Part shown: in pieces, positions 9,030 through 18,147 of the stretch
Layout of the letters: every line of letters starts with the position of its first letter
Numbering within the stretch: position 1 is the stretch's first letter
Origin: Novosphingobium nitrogenifigens DSM 19370
GTDB taxonomy: Bacteria; Pseudomonadota; Alphaproteobacteria; Sphingomonadales; Sphingomonadaceae
Reading direction: 5' to 3'
DNA length: 64,000 nt
Assembly: GCF_000192575.1 (NCBI RefSeq)
Contig: NZ_GL876926.1
Location: 310,001 to 374,000, forward strand
Notes under the pieces: generated by a model
The model's database searches: none
The model's input: the letters and a program-made list of their open reading frames with translations, nothing else
What the model was told of the DNA's origin: nothing
Program-made: the position numbers and the translations under genes

Positions 9030-9626
9030 ATGAAGCGTTCCCGCCGTCCCCATTTCTGGCGCTGGATCGGGCCCCATGCGTGGACCCCGCGGGCGATCGT
9101 CCACGTCGCGCAAGCGGCAGTCCTGCTGATCGGGGCAGTCATGATCGACGGCTATCTCACGCGTTCGATGAACGATGCCGATGCCTGTCGCGGGGCGCTG
9201 GCGCTGGGCGTCGCGCTGTTGCTGGCGGCGCCGCGGCAACGCAGTTCCGAACTGCTGGGTGCGGTGGCGATCTGGCTGACCACGGCCGAATTCCTGGTTG
9301 CGAGCAGAACCGGAATGTTTGCGCTCTGGCGCTGGAGCGAAACGCTTGCATCGCTGGCGATCATTCTGGTGCTGGCCCGGCTTTCCTATTTCCGCGCGCT
9401 GGCTCGTGCCAACCCCTGGCGCTCATTCGGGGACCTCGACCGGCGTCGGGCAGCACCCTCGCGTCGCGCCACTTTCGTCGCGACCGTCGATCCCGGCAAA
9501 TCGGCCAAGGACTGGGGAGCGGGCAAGGATTGGGGGCATCGCGGCGATGACGTCGAAGCCCCCGAGGGTCACACACCGCCTGCACTCGCGGACATCGAAG
9601 GCAGGGCGCGGCCGCTCGGTTCCTGA
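9030..9626 (+). CDS. Hypothetical small membrane protein
   Basis: A 198-aa frame that I do not recognise as a named family. About three to four hydrophobic segments occupy residues 25-120 ('AVLLIGAVMIDGYL', 'GALALGVALLLAAP', 'LASLAIILVLARL'). The C-terminus is hydrophilic and contains the near-repeat 'KDWGAGKDWG'. It is divergent from the beta-barrel gene, and its 3' end overlaps the convergent glycosyltransferase gene by 58 bases, which is unusual. The hydrophobicity pattern argues for a real product, but the start and the function are uncertain. Its place inside the exopolysaccharide region is the only functional hint. Confidence 0.55.
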   Translation: MKRSRRPHFWRWIGPHAWTPRAIVHVAQAAVLLIGAVMIDGYLTRSMNDADACRGALALGVALLLAAPRQRSSELLGAVAIWLTTAEFLVASRTGMFALWRWSETLASLAIILVLARLSYFRALARANPWRSFGDLDRRRAAPSRRATFVATVDPGKSAKDWGAGKDWGHRGDDVEAPEGHTPPALADIEGRARPLGS

Positions 9627-10876
9627 TCCACGGTCCGCCATATTCCGGCGCGGCATGAATTCAGGCGGTCGCGATAGGCCTCGATCAGGCAGTCGATCCA
9701 CGCGGTATTGTCGAGAGCCAGGGAGCCGGTCGCGGTAAAGGCTGCTTCGCTCATCTGCCGGACACGGGCATTGTCCGCCGCAAGCTCGCGCAGGATCGCG
9801 GCAAAGGCGGTTTCATCGCGTGGTTCGACCGCCTGTCCCGCGCCTTGACGCACGATGTCGTCGGCCAGCAGCGCACTGGGGGGCAGGACGACCGGAATGC
9901 CGCTGCGCAACGCCTCCATCGCGACCAGTCCAAAGGGCTCGGGATAGCGGCTGGGCATGACCAGCAGACGGGCCGAACGGGCAAGTTCGGCAATCCGGGA
10001 CGGCGGGCAGCGTCCTTCGAAACGGGCCTCGGGATATTGCGCGCTCAGGCTTTCGCGCATGGCGCCGTCGCCCACGATCCGGATTGGCATTCCGGCAGCG
10101 CGGGCGGCAGCCAGGGCAAGGTCGGGGCCCTTGGTCGCCTCGAGGCGGCCGACGAACAGGGCCTCGCGATTATCTTCGGCGGCGATGCGCGTGGCGCTCC
10201 ACGGCACGACCGGATTGGGCACGACCCGGATCGCGGTTTCGGGAATGCCGCCGCGTGCAAGCAAGGGCCGCATGGCGCCATGGATGGCGAGAACCGGCGG
10301 ACAGCGGTCGGGGACAAGCGCCATGCGCTGGATCGCCCCGCGGACCATGCGCCACAGTTTCTGCGCCCGTCCGCGCCGGTCGCACCCGGCCATCCAGCAC
10401 GACAGCGACAGCGGCGTGCGCGTGCAGGGCGCCCCGGTCGACAAGTCGGCAAAGGCGCCATTGGGGCAGGCGAGAAAGAAATCATGGGCGGAAATGACGA
10501 GGCGATCGCGCACTGGGGCAAGGGCGGCAAAGATCGATGGCGAGAGGATCTGCGACCATCCGTGCAAGTGGTAGATCGTGTCGGGTCGGTCATGCGTCGC
10601 GATGTGATCGCGGATCATGCCGATCGTTTCCCGGTTCCACAGCCCGGTTGTGAATGCGTCGAGCTTGCCCCGCGTGAGCAGGCGGCCTTGTCCCAGGCCC
10701 CGGGCGAGAATGCCCGGATGCCCGAACCCGTTATGCGGGGGTGTGTCGCCCGAAAGGAACGAGACCGCATGGCCGCGTGCGGCAAGGCCGAGAGCAGCCT
10801 CGACCGCGAGTGCACTGGCGCCGCCCATGGCATGTGACAGGTCGTTGATCATGACCACGCGTCCAGGGCTCATCAT
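9569..10876 (-). CDS. Glycosyltransferase family 4 (GT-B)
   Basis: A 435-aa protein with an N-terminal GT4 Rossmann region ('INDLSHAMGGASALAVEAAL') and the donor-binding domain 'NREALFVGRLEATKGPDLAL' through 'PFGLVAMEALRSGIPVVLPP' (the EX7E-like Glu). It transfers a sugar to a lipid-linked or polymeric acceptor in the cytoplasm. Its ATG overlaps the stop of the pyruvyl transferase gene (ATGA, 10873-10876), so the two are translationally coupled and likely act on the same polysaccharide. A Cys-containing insert ('CTRTPLSLSCWMAGCDRRGR') resembles the Cys motif seen in several EPS GT4 enzymes. Confidence 0.87.
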   Translation of the reverse strand: MMSPGRVVMINDLSHAMGGASALAVEAALGLAARGHAVSFLSGDTPPHNGFGHPGILARGLGQGRLLTRGKLDAFTTGLWNRETIGMIRDHIATHDRPDTIYHLHGWSQILSPSIFAALAPVRDRLVISAHDFFLACPNGAFADLSTGAPCTRTPLSLSCWMAGCDRRGRAQKLWRMVRGAIQRMALVPDRCPPVLAIHGAMRPLLARGGIPETAIRVVPNPVVPWSATRIAAEDNREALFVGRLEATKGPDLALAAARAAGMPIRIVGDGAMRESLSAQYPEARFEGRCPPSRIAELARSARLLVMPSRYPEPFGLVAMEALRSGIPVVLPPSALLADDIVRQGAGQAVEPRDETAFAAILRELAADNARVRQMSEAAFTATGSLALDNTAWIDCLIEAYRDRLNSCRAGIWRTVDQEPSGRALPSMSASAGGV

Positions 10877-12108
10877 GGTCTCTTGTCCTTTACGGCGGCG
10901 GTGATCCGGGTGGCGAGGCGGGCGACATCCGCCCGGGTCGCGGCGATCAGCAGATCGAGGCGATCCGTGTCGATCCGGGTGCCAAGGGCGCGCCCGGCCA
11001 TGGTCGTCAACGCATTGGCATCAAGGTCCGCGCAGTCGGCGATGAAGGTCGTGCGCCCGGCAAGGGCAAAGAAACTCTCGAGCTTCACATCCCATTTCAG
11101 CCCGATCGTCGGGATGCCGAACGAATGGGCCGCGATGCAGGCATGCATGCGATGACCGACGACGAGGTCGCATCCGGCAATGAACCGGACGAGATCGTCG
11201 GGGGTGGCGAACGGTGGTACGACCGTGATCGCGTCCGCCTGATCGCGCGTCCAGTCCGGCGCGTTGCGTTCGAGAAAGGTGCGGTCTTCCGGGCTGCCGT
11301 TGGTGAAGAGAGCGACGCGGTACCCGGCTTTGGCGAGAGCCGCCGCGCTCTTGCCGTACCATGCGAGGTAATCGACCGAGGGGCGCGGACTGTCGGCGTG
11401 ATAGTGAATCGCCATGGGTGAGGTCACGCACAGGCCGACAAGAGCCGGGGCCTCGGCCGATGCCGCACGGTCGGGTCGCGGCGAAGCGAAATGGAGGCTG
11501 GCCAAAAAGCCGGGATCTCCCGCGAATTCGGCCGGAGGCAGACCTTCGGGAACAAGTGCCGCTCCCCAGGCGCGCCGGGAGCGGTCGTCGCGCACGGTGG
11601 CGGCAATCAGCGGAACGCCGCGCAGGGCCCGGCTGAACAGGCGATGCCCGGCAGCAGACCAATCGCGCCCGACGCCGACGGCATGAACCGCAACGGGAAG
11701 GCCCGCACGCGCCGCTTCAGCCAGAGCGCCCGAGATTTTCATCGGGAAATTGAGATCGCTGTCGGTCAGCAGATTTCCGCCGCCCAGAACGACCGCATCG
11801 ACGCCGGTCAACCGGTCGCGGAAATGGCGCCGCAGACGCAGGCGGACGAGCGCGGTCAGTGCCAGCCGGACCACATGACGGCGCGCCCAGGACGGCAGGT
11901 GTTCGAGCACGGCGATGGCGCGTCCGCGTCGGCTGGCCCCGTGATCGCGATAGATCTCGCGCCCGGCAAGGTCGATCGACACGACTTGTGCGCCCGGAAG
12001 CGCAGCGGAGAGTTCGCGTTCGAGGCATTCGGACAGCAAGCCGTCGCCCAGATTGGGGCTGTATTTCACATTGAGCAGCGCGATTTTCACCGGAGCCGTG
12101 CTCCGCAC
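10873..12108 (-). CDS. Polysaccharide pyruvyl transferase family protein
   Basis: A 411-aa protein. Family features are 'NVKYSPNLGDGLL' at the N-terminus, 'VVLGGGNLLTD' centrally, and the C-terminal 'VGHRMHACIAAHSFGIPTIG', the conserved helix-strand of PS_pyruv_trans proteins. These enzymes add pyruvate ketals from phosphoenolpyruvate to sugars of exopolysaccharides such as succinoglycan (ExoV). It is the first gene of a two-gene minus-strand operon with the GT4. The start is uncertain: GTG at 12108 has no clear Shine-Dalgarno, while GTG at 12090 has GGAG about 10 bases upstream. With the GH16 glycanase nearby, a succinoglycan-like acidic polymer is plausible. Confidence 0.85.
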   Translation of the reverse strand: MRSTAPVKIALLNVKYSPNLGDGLLSECLERELSAALPGAQVVSIDLAGREIYRDHGASRRGRAIAVLEHLPSWARRHVVRLALTALVRLRLRRHFRDRLTGVDAVVLGGGNLLTDSDLNFPMKISGALAEAARAGLPVAVHAVGVGRDWSAAGHRLFSRALRGVPLIAATVRDDRSRRAWGAALVPEGLPPAEFAGDPGFLASLHFASPRPDRAASAEAPALVGLCVTSPMAIHYHADSPRPSVDYLAWYGKSAAALAKAGYRVALFTNGSPEDRTFLERNAPDWTRDQADAITVVPPFATPDDLVRFIAGCDLVVGHRMHACIAAHSFGIPTIGLKWDVKLESFFALAGRTTFIADCADLDANALTTMAGRALGTRIDTDRLDLLIAATRADVARLATRITAAVKDKRP

Positions 12109-12300
12109 CGAACAGATGCAGCCACGCCTGCCGGAAAGGGCCCCGCCGGAACTGGCAGAGTGGACATGGTCGAATTTACGGCCAGGCGGTGAGGGGGGGC
12201 GTCCGGACTTGCCATGGCAGGCAGCTTTGCCTGCGTGAGCATGCGCAGCAAGAAGGGATAGACCCGCTTCGGCCCCGTTTTGGACCCGATCGGTCCCCGC

Positions 12301-13740
12301 TCACTCCTTCAGGCCGCCACCCAGTACTTCATAAAGCGTGACCATGTTGGTTGCGCGCGCCAGCCGCACGCCGACCAGCGCCTGCCGCGCGGTATAGGCC
12401 GTACGGGCGGCATCGAGCGCGGCAAGGTAAGTGTCGACCCCGGTATCGTAGCGTGAGCGGGTAATCGTGGCGGCCTTGTCGGCGCTGGCGACATAGGCCC
12501 TTTGCGCGGCGAGTTGTTCGTCGATGGTACCCCGTCGCGCAAGGGCATTGGCGACGTCGGCAAAGGCGTTCTGCACCGCCTTTTCATACGTCGCGACGGC
12601 AGCTTCGCGGCTGGCCCTGGCGGCCTTGAGGGAGCTGGCAAGTGCGCCGCCGTCAAACAGGGTCTGGGTCGCGCTGGCGGCAAGGCCATAGCGGAAAGTG
12701 CCGCCGGAATCGAACAGCCCCGACAGCGATCCGCTGGCAAGGCCTGCCAGTGTGGTGAGATTGATCTGGGGAAAGAACGCCGCGCGGGCCGCGCCGATAT
12801 TGGCATTGGCGGCGCGCAATTGATGTTCCGCGGCGAGCACGTCGGGGCGGCGCAGCAGGACGGCGGAATCGAGCCCGACCGGAAGGCTGGCGAGAACCGC
12901 GTCTTCCCTGCCGAGCCCCGTCGGCAGGTTGTCGGACGAAACCGTCGTCCCGACAAGGAGTTGCAGGGCATTCCTGGCCTGGGCAAGGTCGGTCACATAA
13001 GCGGCGACATCCGCGCGGGCACTTTGCACGAGGGTGTCGGCCTGCACCGTTTCGAGACCGGTGCCGATCCCTTGTGCTTCACGTTGGCGCGAGACGGCGA
13101 GCGTCGCTTCGCGGCTCGCCAGAGTTTCGCGGGCGATGGCAAGGGCATCGCTGTCGGCCCCGATGGTGAGCCAGGCATTGGCGACTTCAGCGACGAGCGC
13201 AATGGTCGCGGCCTTGTTGCCTTCAGCCGAGGCCAGCCAGGTTTCGAACGCGGCGCGCGTGAGGTTGCGCTTGCGGCTCCAGAGATCGAGTTCGAACGAG
13301 GCGATGCCCCCGGCAATGCCATAGGCCTCGCTGGTCGTCGGGGAATTGCCGCCGCCGCCGCTGACATATCCGCTCGACGAGACGGAGCCGCGATAGCGGC
13401 TGGCCGAGGGAACCGCCGTGATCGTCGGCAGTTCGGCGGCATGGGTTCCCCGATACTGCGCGCGGGCAACTGCGACATTGGCGATCGAGGCCCGCAAGTC
13501 GCGATTGTTGGCAAGGGCATCGGCAATGACCTTGCGCAGCCGCGCGTCGGTGAAAAAGGTGTTCCACCCGATCGCGTCGATCGCGTCGATGGCGCCGTCG
13601 GCCTGAGGCAGCACCGGATAGCTTTCCCCTTGCGGGAGGGTAGCGGGAACGGGCGGGGCCGGGCGCACATAGGCAGGCGCCATGTTGCATCCGCCAAGCG
13701 CGATGAGGGTGCCCACCGTCAGGGCGCGGAAACGGTTCAT
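12301..13740 (-). CDS. RND efflux outer-membrane channel lipoprotein (OprM/NodT family)
   Basis: A 479-aa protein with a lipobox signal peptide ('IALGGC'). Two OEP domains of long helices and strands follow, including 'AAEHQLRAANANIGAARAAF', the hallmark second-repeat segment. It forms the trimeric outer-membrane duct of a tripartite pump. The ATG at 13740 overlaps the stop of the RND gene by 4 bases (ATGA); the frame is open far upstream but only by running antisense-free through the pump gene. It is the last gene of the adaptor-pump-channel operon. Confidence 0.93.
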   Translation of the reverse strand: MNRFRALTVGTLIALGGCNMAPAYVRPAPPVPATLPQGESYPVLPQADGAIDAIDAIGWNTFFTDARLRKVIADALANNRDLRASIANVAVARAQYRGTHAAELPTITAVPSASRYRGSVSSSGYVSGGGGNSPTTSEAYGIAGGIASFELDLWSRKRNLTRAAFETWLASAEGNKAATIALVAEVANAWLTIGADSDALAIARETLASREATLAVSRQREAQGIGTGLETVQADTLVQSARADVAAYVTDLAQARNALQLLVGTTVSSDNLPTGLGREDAVLASLPVGLDSAVLLRRPDVLAAEHQLRAANANIGAARAAFFPQINLTTLAGLASGSLSGLFDSGGTFRYGLAASATQTLFDGGALASSLKAARASREAAVATYEKAVQNAFADVANALARRGTIDEQLAAQRAYVASADKAATITRSRYDTGVDTYLAALDAARTAYTARQALVGVRLARATNMVTLYEVLGGGLKE

Positions 13741-16700
13741 GCCGCGCTCTCCGTGGGCAGCCGGGCTTTTTTCGTCCGGGCGAACCAGCCTTTGACGACG
13801 ATGAAGAACAGCGGGACGAAGAATACCGCCAGCACTGTTGCCGAGATCATGCCGCCCAGGACGGTCGTGCCGATGGCCTGACGCCCGTTGGCCCCGGCGC
13901 CGCGCGCAAGGACCAGTGGAACGACCCCGGCGATGAAGGCGACGCTGGTCATCACGATCGGGCGAAAGCGCAAACGGGCGGCTTCGAGCGCGGCGGCGAG
14001 CGGGGAAAGGCCGCGACCGAGCGCCGCTTCGGCGAATTCGATGATGAGAATGGCGTTCTTGGCGGAAAGGCCGATGGTGGTGAGCAAGGCGACCTGAAAG
14101 AAGATGTCGTTGGAAAGACCGCGCAGGGTCGCGGCAAGGACCGCGCCGATGATCCCGAGCGGGATGACCAGCATGACCGAGAACGGCACCGACCAGCTTT
14201 CGTACAAGGCCGCGAGGCACAGGAAAATGAACAGGATTGACGCGGCGAACAGAGCCGGGGCCTGATTGGCGGCAACCTGTTGCTGATAGGAAAGGCCGCT
14301 CCAGGCGAGCGTGAAGCCGCCGCCCAGATCGTCTTGCAGCCGGGCGATTTCCTGCATCGCGGCGCCGGAGCTGACGCCCGGACCGCCGGTCCCAACGATC
14401 TGTTGTGCGGGCAATCCGTTGAACCGGCGCAGGAGATTGGAACCGGTGGTCCAGCGGGCATGGGCAACGGTATTCATCGGCGCCATGTCGCCATTGGCGC
14501 TGCGCACGTACCATTGTCCGATATCTTCGGGGCGCAGGCGGAAGGGCGCGTCCCCTTGCACATAGACGCGCTTTACGCGGCCCCGGTCGATGAAATCGTT
14601 GACGTATGTGCCGCCCCATGCGGTCGATAGCGTCGAGTTGATGTCTTGGGGGGCGATCTGCGCCGCCGTCGCCGCAGCATCGTCGATGTCGACCTTGAGC
14701 TGCGGGGTTTCTTCAAGACCGCCGAAACGGATCTGCGCCAGTTTCGGATCGGTCATCGCCTTGGCCATGAGATCCTGCCTTGCCAGGGTCAGGGCATGGC
14801 TCCCCTGGCCATTGGCGTCCTGCAGCCACATCTCGAAACCGGCCGAGGTGCCAAGCCCCCGGATCGCCGGAGGAGCGAGCGCGACGGCCTGCCCTTCATA
14901 GATCTGGAAGAGATGGGCGTTCAGCCGCTGCGTAATGGCCGCCGCCGTGCGGTCGGCGCCGGGGCGCTCGTCCCAGTTCTTGAGCGTTATGAACCCTTGC
15001 GCGACGTTCTGCGCGGTCCCGGCCGACTGGTTGCGCCCGACGACCATGAAGGCGTGTTCGATATTCGCTGCTTCTGCCTTGCGGACATAGGCCATGACGC
15101 TTTCGGAGAACTTGCGCGTCTCTTCCATCGTCGTGCCTGCGGGCATGATGATCGACACGAAGAGATTGGCCTGATCTTCTTCGGGAAGGAAACTCGTCTG
15201 CATGCGCATGTCGAGCCATCCGGCCGTCGCGCAGATGGCAAGGAACACGCCGAACCAGGGCAGGGGGCGTCGCACGAACCCTTCGAGCCGCGACTGGTAG
15301 CGGTTCTGCAAGGCGTCGTAGCGCCGGTTGAAGCCGGTGAAGAGCCGTCCCGAGGGGCCGTCGACATGGGCGAGCAGCGTTCCGGCCAGCGCGGGTGTCA
15401 GGATCAGCGCGACGAGGACCGAGAGCCCCATTGCCGAAACGATGGTGATCGAGAACTGGCGATAGATCGTTCCGGTCGAGCCGCCGAAAAAGGCCATCGG
15501 AATGAAGACGGCGGCCAGAACCAGCGAGATCCCGATCAGCGCGGGGGTGATCTCGGTCATCGACCGGATCGTGGCTTCGCGCGGGGGGAGATGGTCCTCG
15601 CTCATCACGCGCTCGACGTTTTCGACGACCACGATGGCATCGTCGACCAGAAGACCGATGGCAAGGACCAGCCCGAACATGGTGAGCGTGTTGACGGTAT
15701 AGCCCACCGCCGCGAGAATGCCGAATGTGCCGAGCAGGACCACCGGAACCGCGATCGCCGGGATCAGCGTCGCGCGCCAGTTCTGCAGGAAGACATACAT
15801 CACGACGACGACGAGGACGATCGCCTCTATCAGTGTCTTGACCACTTCCATGATCGAGATCTTGACGAAAACGCTGCTGTCGCGGGGATAGACGATCCGG
15901 TAGCCGGGCGGCATGTCGCGCGAGAGTTCGGCAATGCGGGTCTTGACCGCTTCGGCCGTGGTCATCGCATTCGCGCCCGAGGCCAGCGTGATGGCAAGAC
16001 CGACGGCGGGATAGCCGTCGAGCTTGCTGATCGAGGCGTAGTTTTCCTGCCCCAGCTCGACCCGCGCGACATCCTTGAGCAGGACGCGCGACCCGTCCAC
16101 CTGGGTCTTGAGCACGACATTGCCGAATTGCTCGCTGGTCTGGAGCCGCGAGCGCGAGGTGATCGTGGCGTTGAGGCGCTGTGTCGCGGGGGAGGGCGTC
16201 ATGCCGACTTCGCCTGCCGAAATCTGCGCGTTCTGTGCCGTGAGCGCGCTGATCACGTCCTGGGGCATCAGTTTGACCGCCGCGAGCCGGGTCGGATCGA
16301 GCCAGATGCGCATGGCATATTGGGTGCCGTAGATGTCGGCTGAACCGACCCCGTTGATGCGCGAGACCGGATCGACGATGTGGACGGCCAGATAGTCGGC
16401 GAGGTCGGCGACGCTGCTCTTGCTGCTGGTATCGTAAAGTCCGGCGAGCAGAAGCATGTCCGACTGCGCCTTGTTGATCTGCAACCCCTGGGTTTGCACC
16501 TGTGTGGGCAGCCGGCTCATCGCCTTGGTCAGGACGTTCTGGACCTGAACTTGCGCGATGTCGGGATTGACCCCCTTGTTGAAGGTCCCGACGATATTGG
16601 CCGAGCCGTTGTTGCTGGCCGAGGTGAAGTAGGCGAGCCCGTCGATCCCCTTGAGCTGTTGCTCGAGAACCTGGGTGACGGTGTTCTCGACCGTCTGCGC

Positions 16701-16862
16701 ATCGGCGCCGGGATAGGTCGCGTTGACCGAGATTGTCGGCGGCGCGATGTCGGGGAACTGTTCGACCCCCATGGTTGCGACCGAGATCGCCCCGCCGATC
16801 ATGACGAGAATGGCGAGCACCCAGGCAAAGATCGGGCGGTCGACGAAATAGCGCGACAGCAT
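13737..16862 (-). CDS. RND efflux pump inner-membrane transporter (AcrB/MexB, HAE1 family)
   Basis: A 1041-aa protein of the normal HAE1 length. The start 'MLSRYFVDRPIFAWVLAIL' is diagnostic. The TM4 proton-relay motif is present as 'GLLVDDAIVVVENVERVM', and the second membrane half contains 'GLSAKNAILIIEFA'. It is a proton-driven trimer that exports drugs, dyes or hydrophobic metabolites from the inner membrane and periplasm. It sits 7 bases after the adaptor gene and overlaps the channel gene by 4 bases, making one operon. No TetR or MarR regulator is adjacent. The substrate cannot be predicted. Confidence 0.95.
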   Translation of the reverse strand: MLSRYFVDRPIFAWVLAILVMIGGAISVATMGVEQFPDIAPPTISVNATYPGADAQTVENTVTQVLEQQLKGIDGLAYFTSASNNGSANIVGTFNKGVNPDIAQVQVQNVLTKAMSRLPTQVQTQGLQINKAQSDMLLLAGLYDTSSKSSVADLADYLAVHIVDPVSRINGVGSADIYGTQYAMRIWLDPTRLAAVKLMPQDVISALTAQNAQISAGEVGMTPSPATQRLNATITSRSRLQTSEQFGNVVLKTQVDGSRVLLKDVARVELGQENYASISKLDGYPAVGLAITLASGANAMTTAEAVKTRIAELSRDMPPGYRIVYPRDSSVFVKISIMEVVKTLIEAIVLVVVVMYVFLQNWRATLIPAIAVPVVLLGTFGILAAVGYTVNTLTMFGLVLAIGLLVDDAIVVVENVERVMSEDHLPPREATIRSMTEITPALIGISLVLAAVFIPMAFFGGSTGTIYRQFSITIVSAMGLSVLVALILTPALAGTLLAHVDGPSGRLFTGFNRRYDALQNRYQSRLEGFVRRPLPWFGVFLAICATAGWLDMRMQTSFLPEEDQANLFVSIIMPAGTTMEETRKFSESVMAYVRKAEAANIEHAFMVVGRNQSAGTAQNVAQGFITLKNWDERPGADRTAAAITQRLNAHLFQIYEGQAVALAPPAIRGLGTSAGFEMWLQDANGQGSHALTLARQDLMAKAMTDPKLAQIRFGGLEETPQLKVDIDDAAATAAQIAPQDINSTLSTAWGGTYVNDFIDRGRVKRVYVQGDAPFRLRPEDIGQWYVRSANGDMAPMNTVAHARWTTGSNLLRRFNGLPAQQIVGTGGPGVSSGAAMQEIARLQDDLGGGFTLAWSGLSYQQQVAANQAPALFAASILFIFLCLAALYESWSVPFSVMLVIPLGIIGAVLAATLRGLSNDIFFQVALLTTIGLSAKNAILIIEFAEAALGRGLSPLAAALEAARLRFRPIVMTSVAFIAGVVPLVLARGAGANGRQAIGTTVLGGMISATVLAVFFVPLFFIVVKGWFARTKKARLPTESAA

Positions 16863-16869
16863 CTGGGGA

Positions 16870-18018
16870 TTACCCGCCGTTCGCGGGGGCGGCGACGACT
16901 TTCACTTTCGTGCCCGGTCGTGCGCGCAATTGCCCCTGAACGATGACCCGCTCGCCGGGGCGGAGCCCTTCGGTGATCAGCCAGTCGGGGCCGAACGTGG
17001 TATTGGCCGTAACGGTGCGTTGTTCGACGGTGTCGTTGGCGCCGACGACCAGGACCGTGGCATTGCCGCGCTGGTCCCGCCCGACGGCAGTCTGGGGCAC
17101 GAGAATGCCGTTGGTGACGATCCCTTGCGTCAGCCGGGCCTTGACGAACAGGCCGGGGAGCAGGTCTCCGTTCGGATTGGGAACGGTGGCACGCAAGGTG
17201 ACCGTGCCGGTCTCTTCGTTCACGTCGATGTCGGCGAAATCGAGATGGCCTTCGATCGGCCACATGCTGCCGTCGGCAAGGACGATGCGGACGGGAGCCG
17301 AGCCCGGGCTCGACAGCTTGCCACTTTCGAGCGCCTTGCGCAGGGCGATGAAATCCGAGCTCGACTGCTGGATGTTGACCCAGATCGGGTCGAGCCGCTG
17401 GATCTTGGCCATGGCGTCGGTCTGGTCGGTGGTGACAAGGGCGCCCTTGGTCACGCTGGTCTTGCCGATCCGCCCGCTGATGGGGGCAAGGATCCGGGTA
17501 TAGCCAAGGTTGACCGCCGCTCCGGCCAAGGTTGCCCGGGCTGCCGCGACTTGCGCACGCGACTGGTTGTAAGTCGCCTGTGCGTCGGCGGCGTCCTGTT
17601 TGCTGATCCCGCCCGAGGCGACGAGCGCGCGGAAGCGTTCAGCCTTGAGCCTGTTGCTTTCGACCACGGCCTGCGCATTGGCGAGGGCGGCTTGTGCCTG
17701 ATCGTGGGTGGCCGCGTAAGGACGGGGATCGATCTGGTAAAGGGCCTGTCCCTGACGGACATTGCTGCCTTCGGTGAACAGGCGTTCGATCACGATGCCT
17801 GCGACTTGGGGGCGTACTTCGGCGACTTCCGAAGCCATGGTCCGCCCCGTCAGTTCGGTCATCAAGGGCACGGCTCCGGCCTTTGCGGTGATGACGCCGA
17901 CGACGATCGGGGCGGGCGGGGGCGATTGCTGGCTGTTGCATGCCGACAGGGCGGCAAGGGCCAAGACAAGCGGTGCCACGGCCGGAAAGACGGATGCCGG
18001 AAGAACGGATAAACGCAA
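16870..18018 (-). CDS. RND efflux periplasmic adaptor lipoprotein (AcrA/MexA)
   Basis: A 382-aa protein with a signal peptide and lipobox ('LAALSAC', lipidated Cys near residue 27). The domain order is lipoyl half ('VRPQVAGIVIERLFTEGSNV'), helical hairpin (about residues 95-170), second lipoyl half ('RILAPISGRIGKTSVTKGAL'), beta-barrel and membrane-proximal domain. It bridges the inner-membrane pump and the outer-membrane channel. It is the first gene of the operon, so the promoter should lie at 18019-18147. That short gap contains no regulator. Confidence 0.94.
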   Translation of the reverse strand: MRLSVLPASVFPAVAPLVLALAALSACNSQQSPPPAPIVVGVITAKAGAVPLMTELTGRTMASEVAEVRPQVAGIVIERLFTEGSNVRQGQALYQIDPRPYAATHDQAQAALANAQAVVESNRLKAERFRALVASGGISKQDAADAQATYNQSRAQVAAARATLAGAAVNLGYTRILAPISGRIGKTSVTKGALVTTDQTDAMAKIQRLDPIWVNIQQSSSDFIALRKALESGKLSSPGSAPVRIVLADGSMWPIEGHLDFADIDVNEETGTVTLRATVPNPNGDLLPGLFVKARLTQGIVTNGILVPQTAVGRDQRGNATVLVVGANDTVEQRTVTANTTFGPDWLITEGLRPGERVIVQGQLRARPGTKVKVVAAPANGG

Positions 18019-18147
18019 GGCGGGCTCTCGAAGTAGCTGACAGCCTTGCGCGTTAATCGCTCATGAAAAGCTGTCCAGTGCCTACTTGGATAACAGGCAC
18101 CGGGCTTCATGCGCGTTACATTTTGGAAATTATTGAATAGACAGGCT

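Noticed and set aside
12301..14619. A long frame that would fuse the outer-membrane channel to about 290 extra N-terminal residues
   Set aside because: The extension runs through the RND pump gene in another frame. The ATG at 13740 with lipobox and ATGA overlap is clearly the true start.
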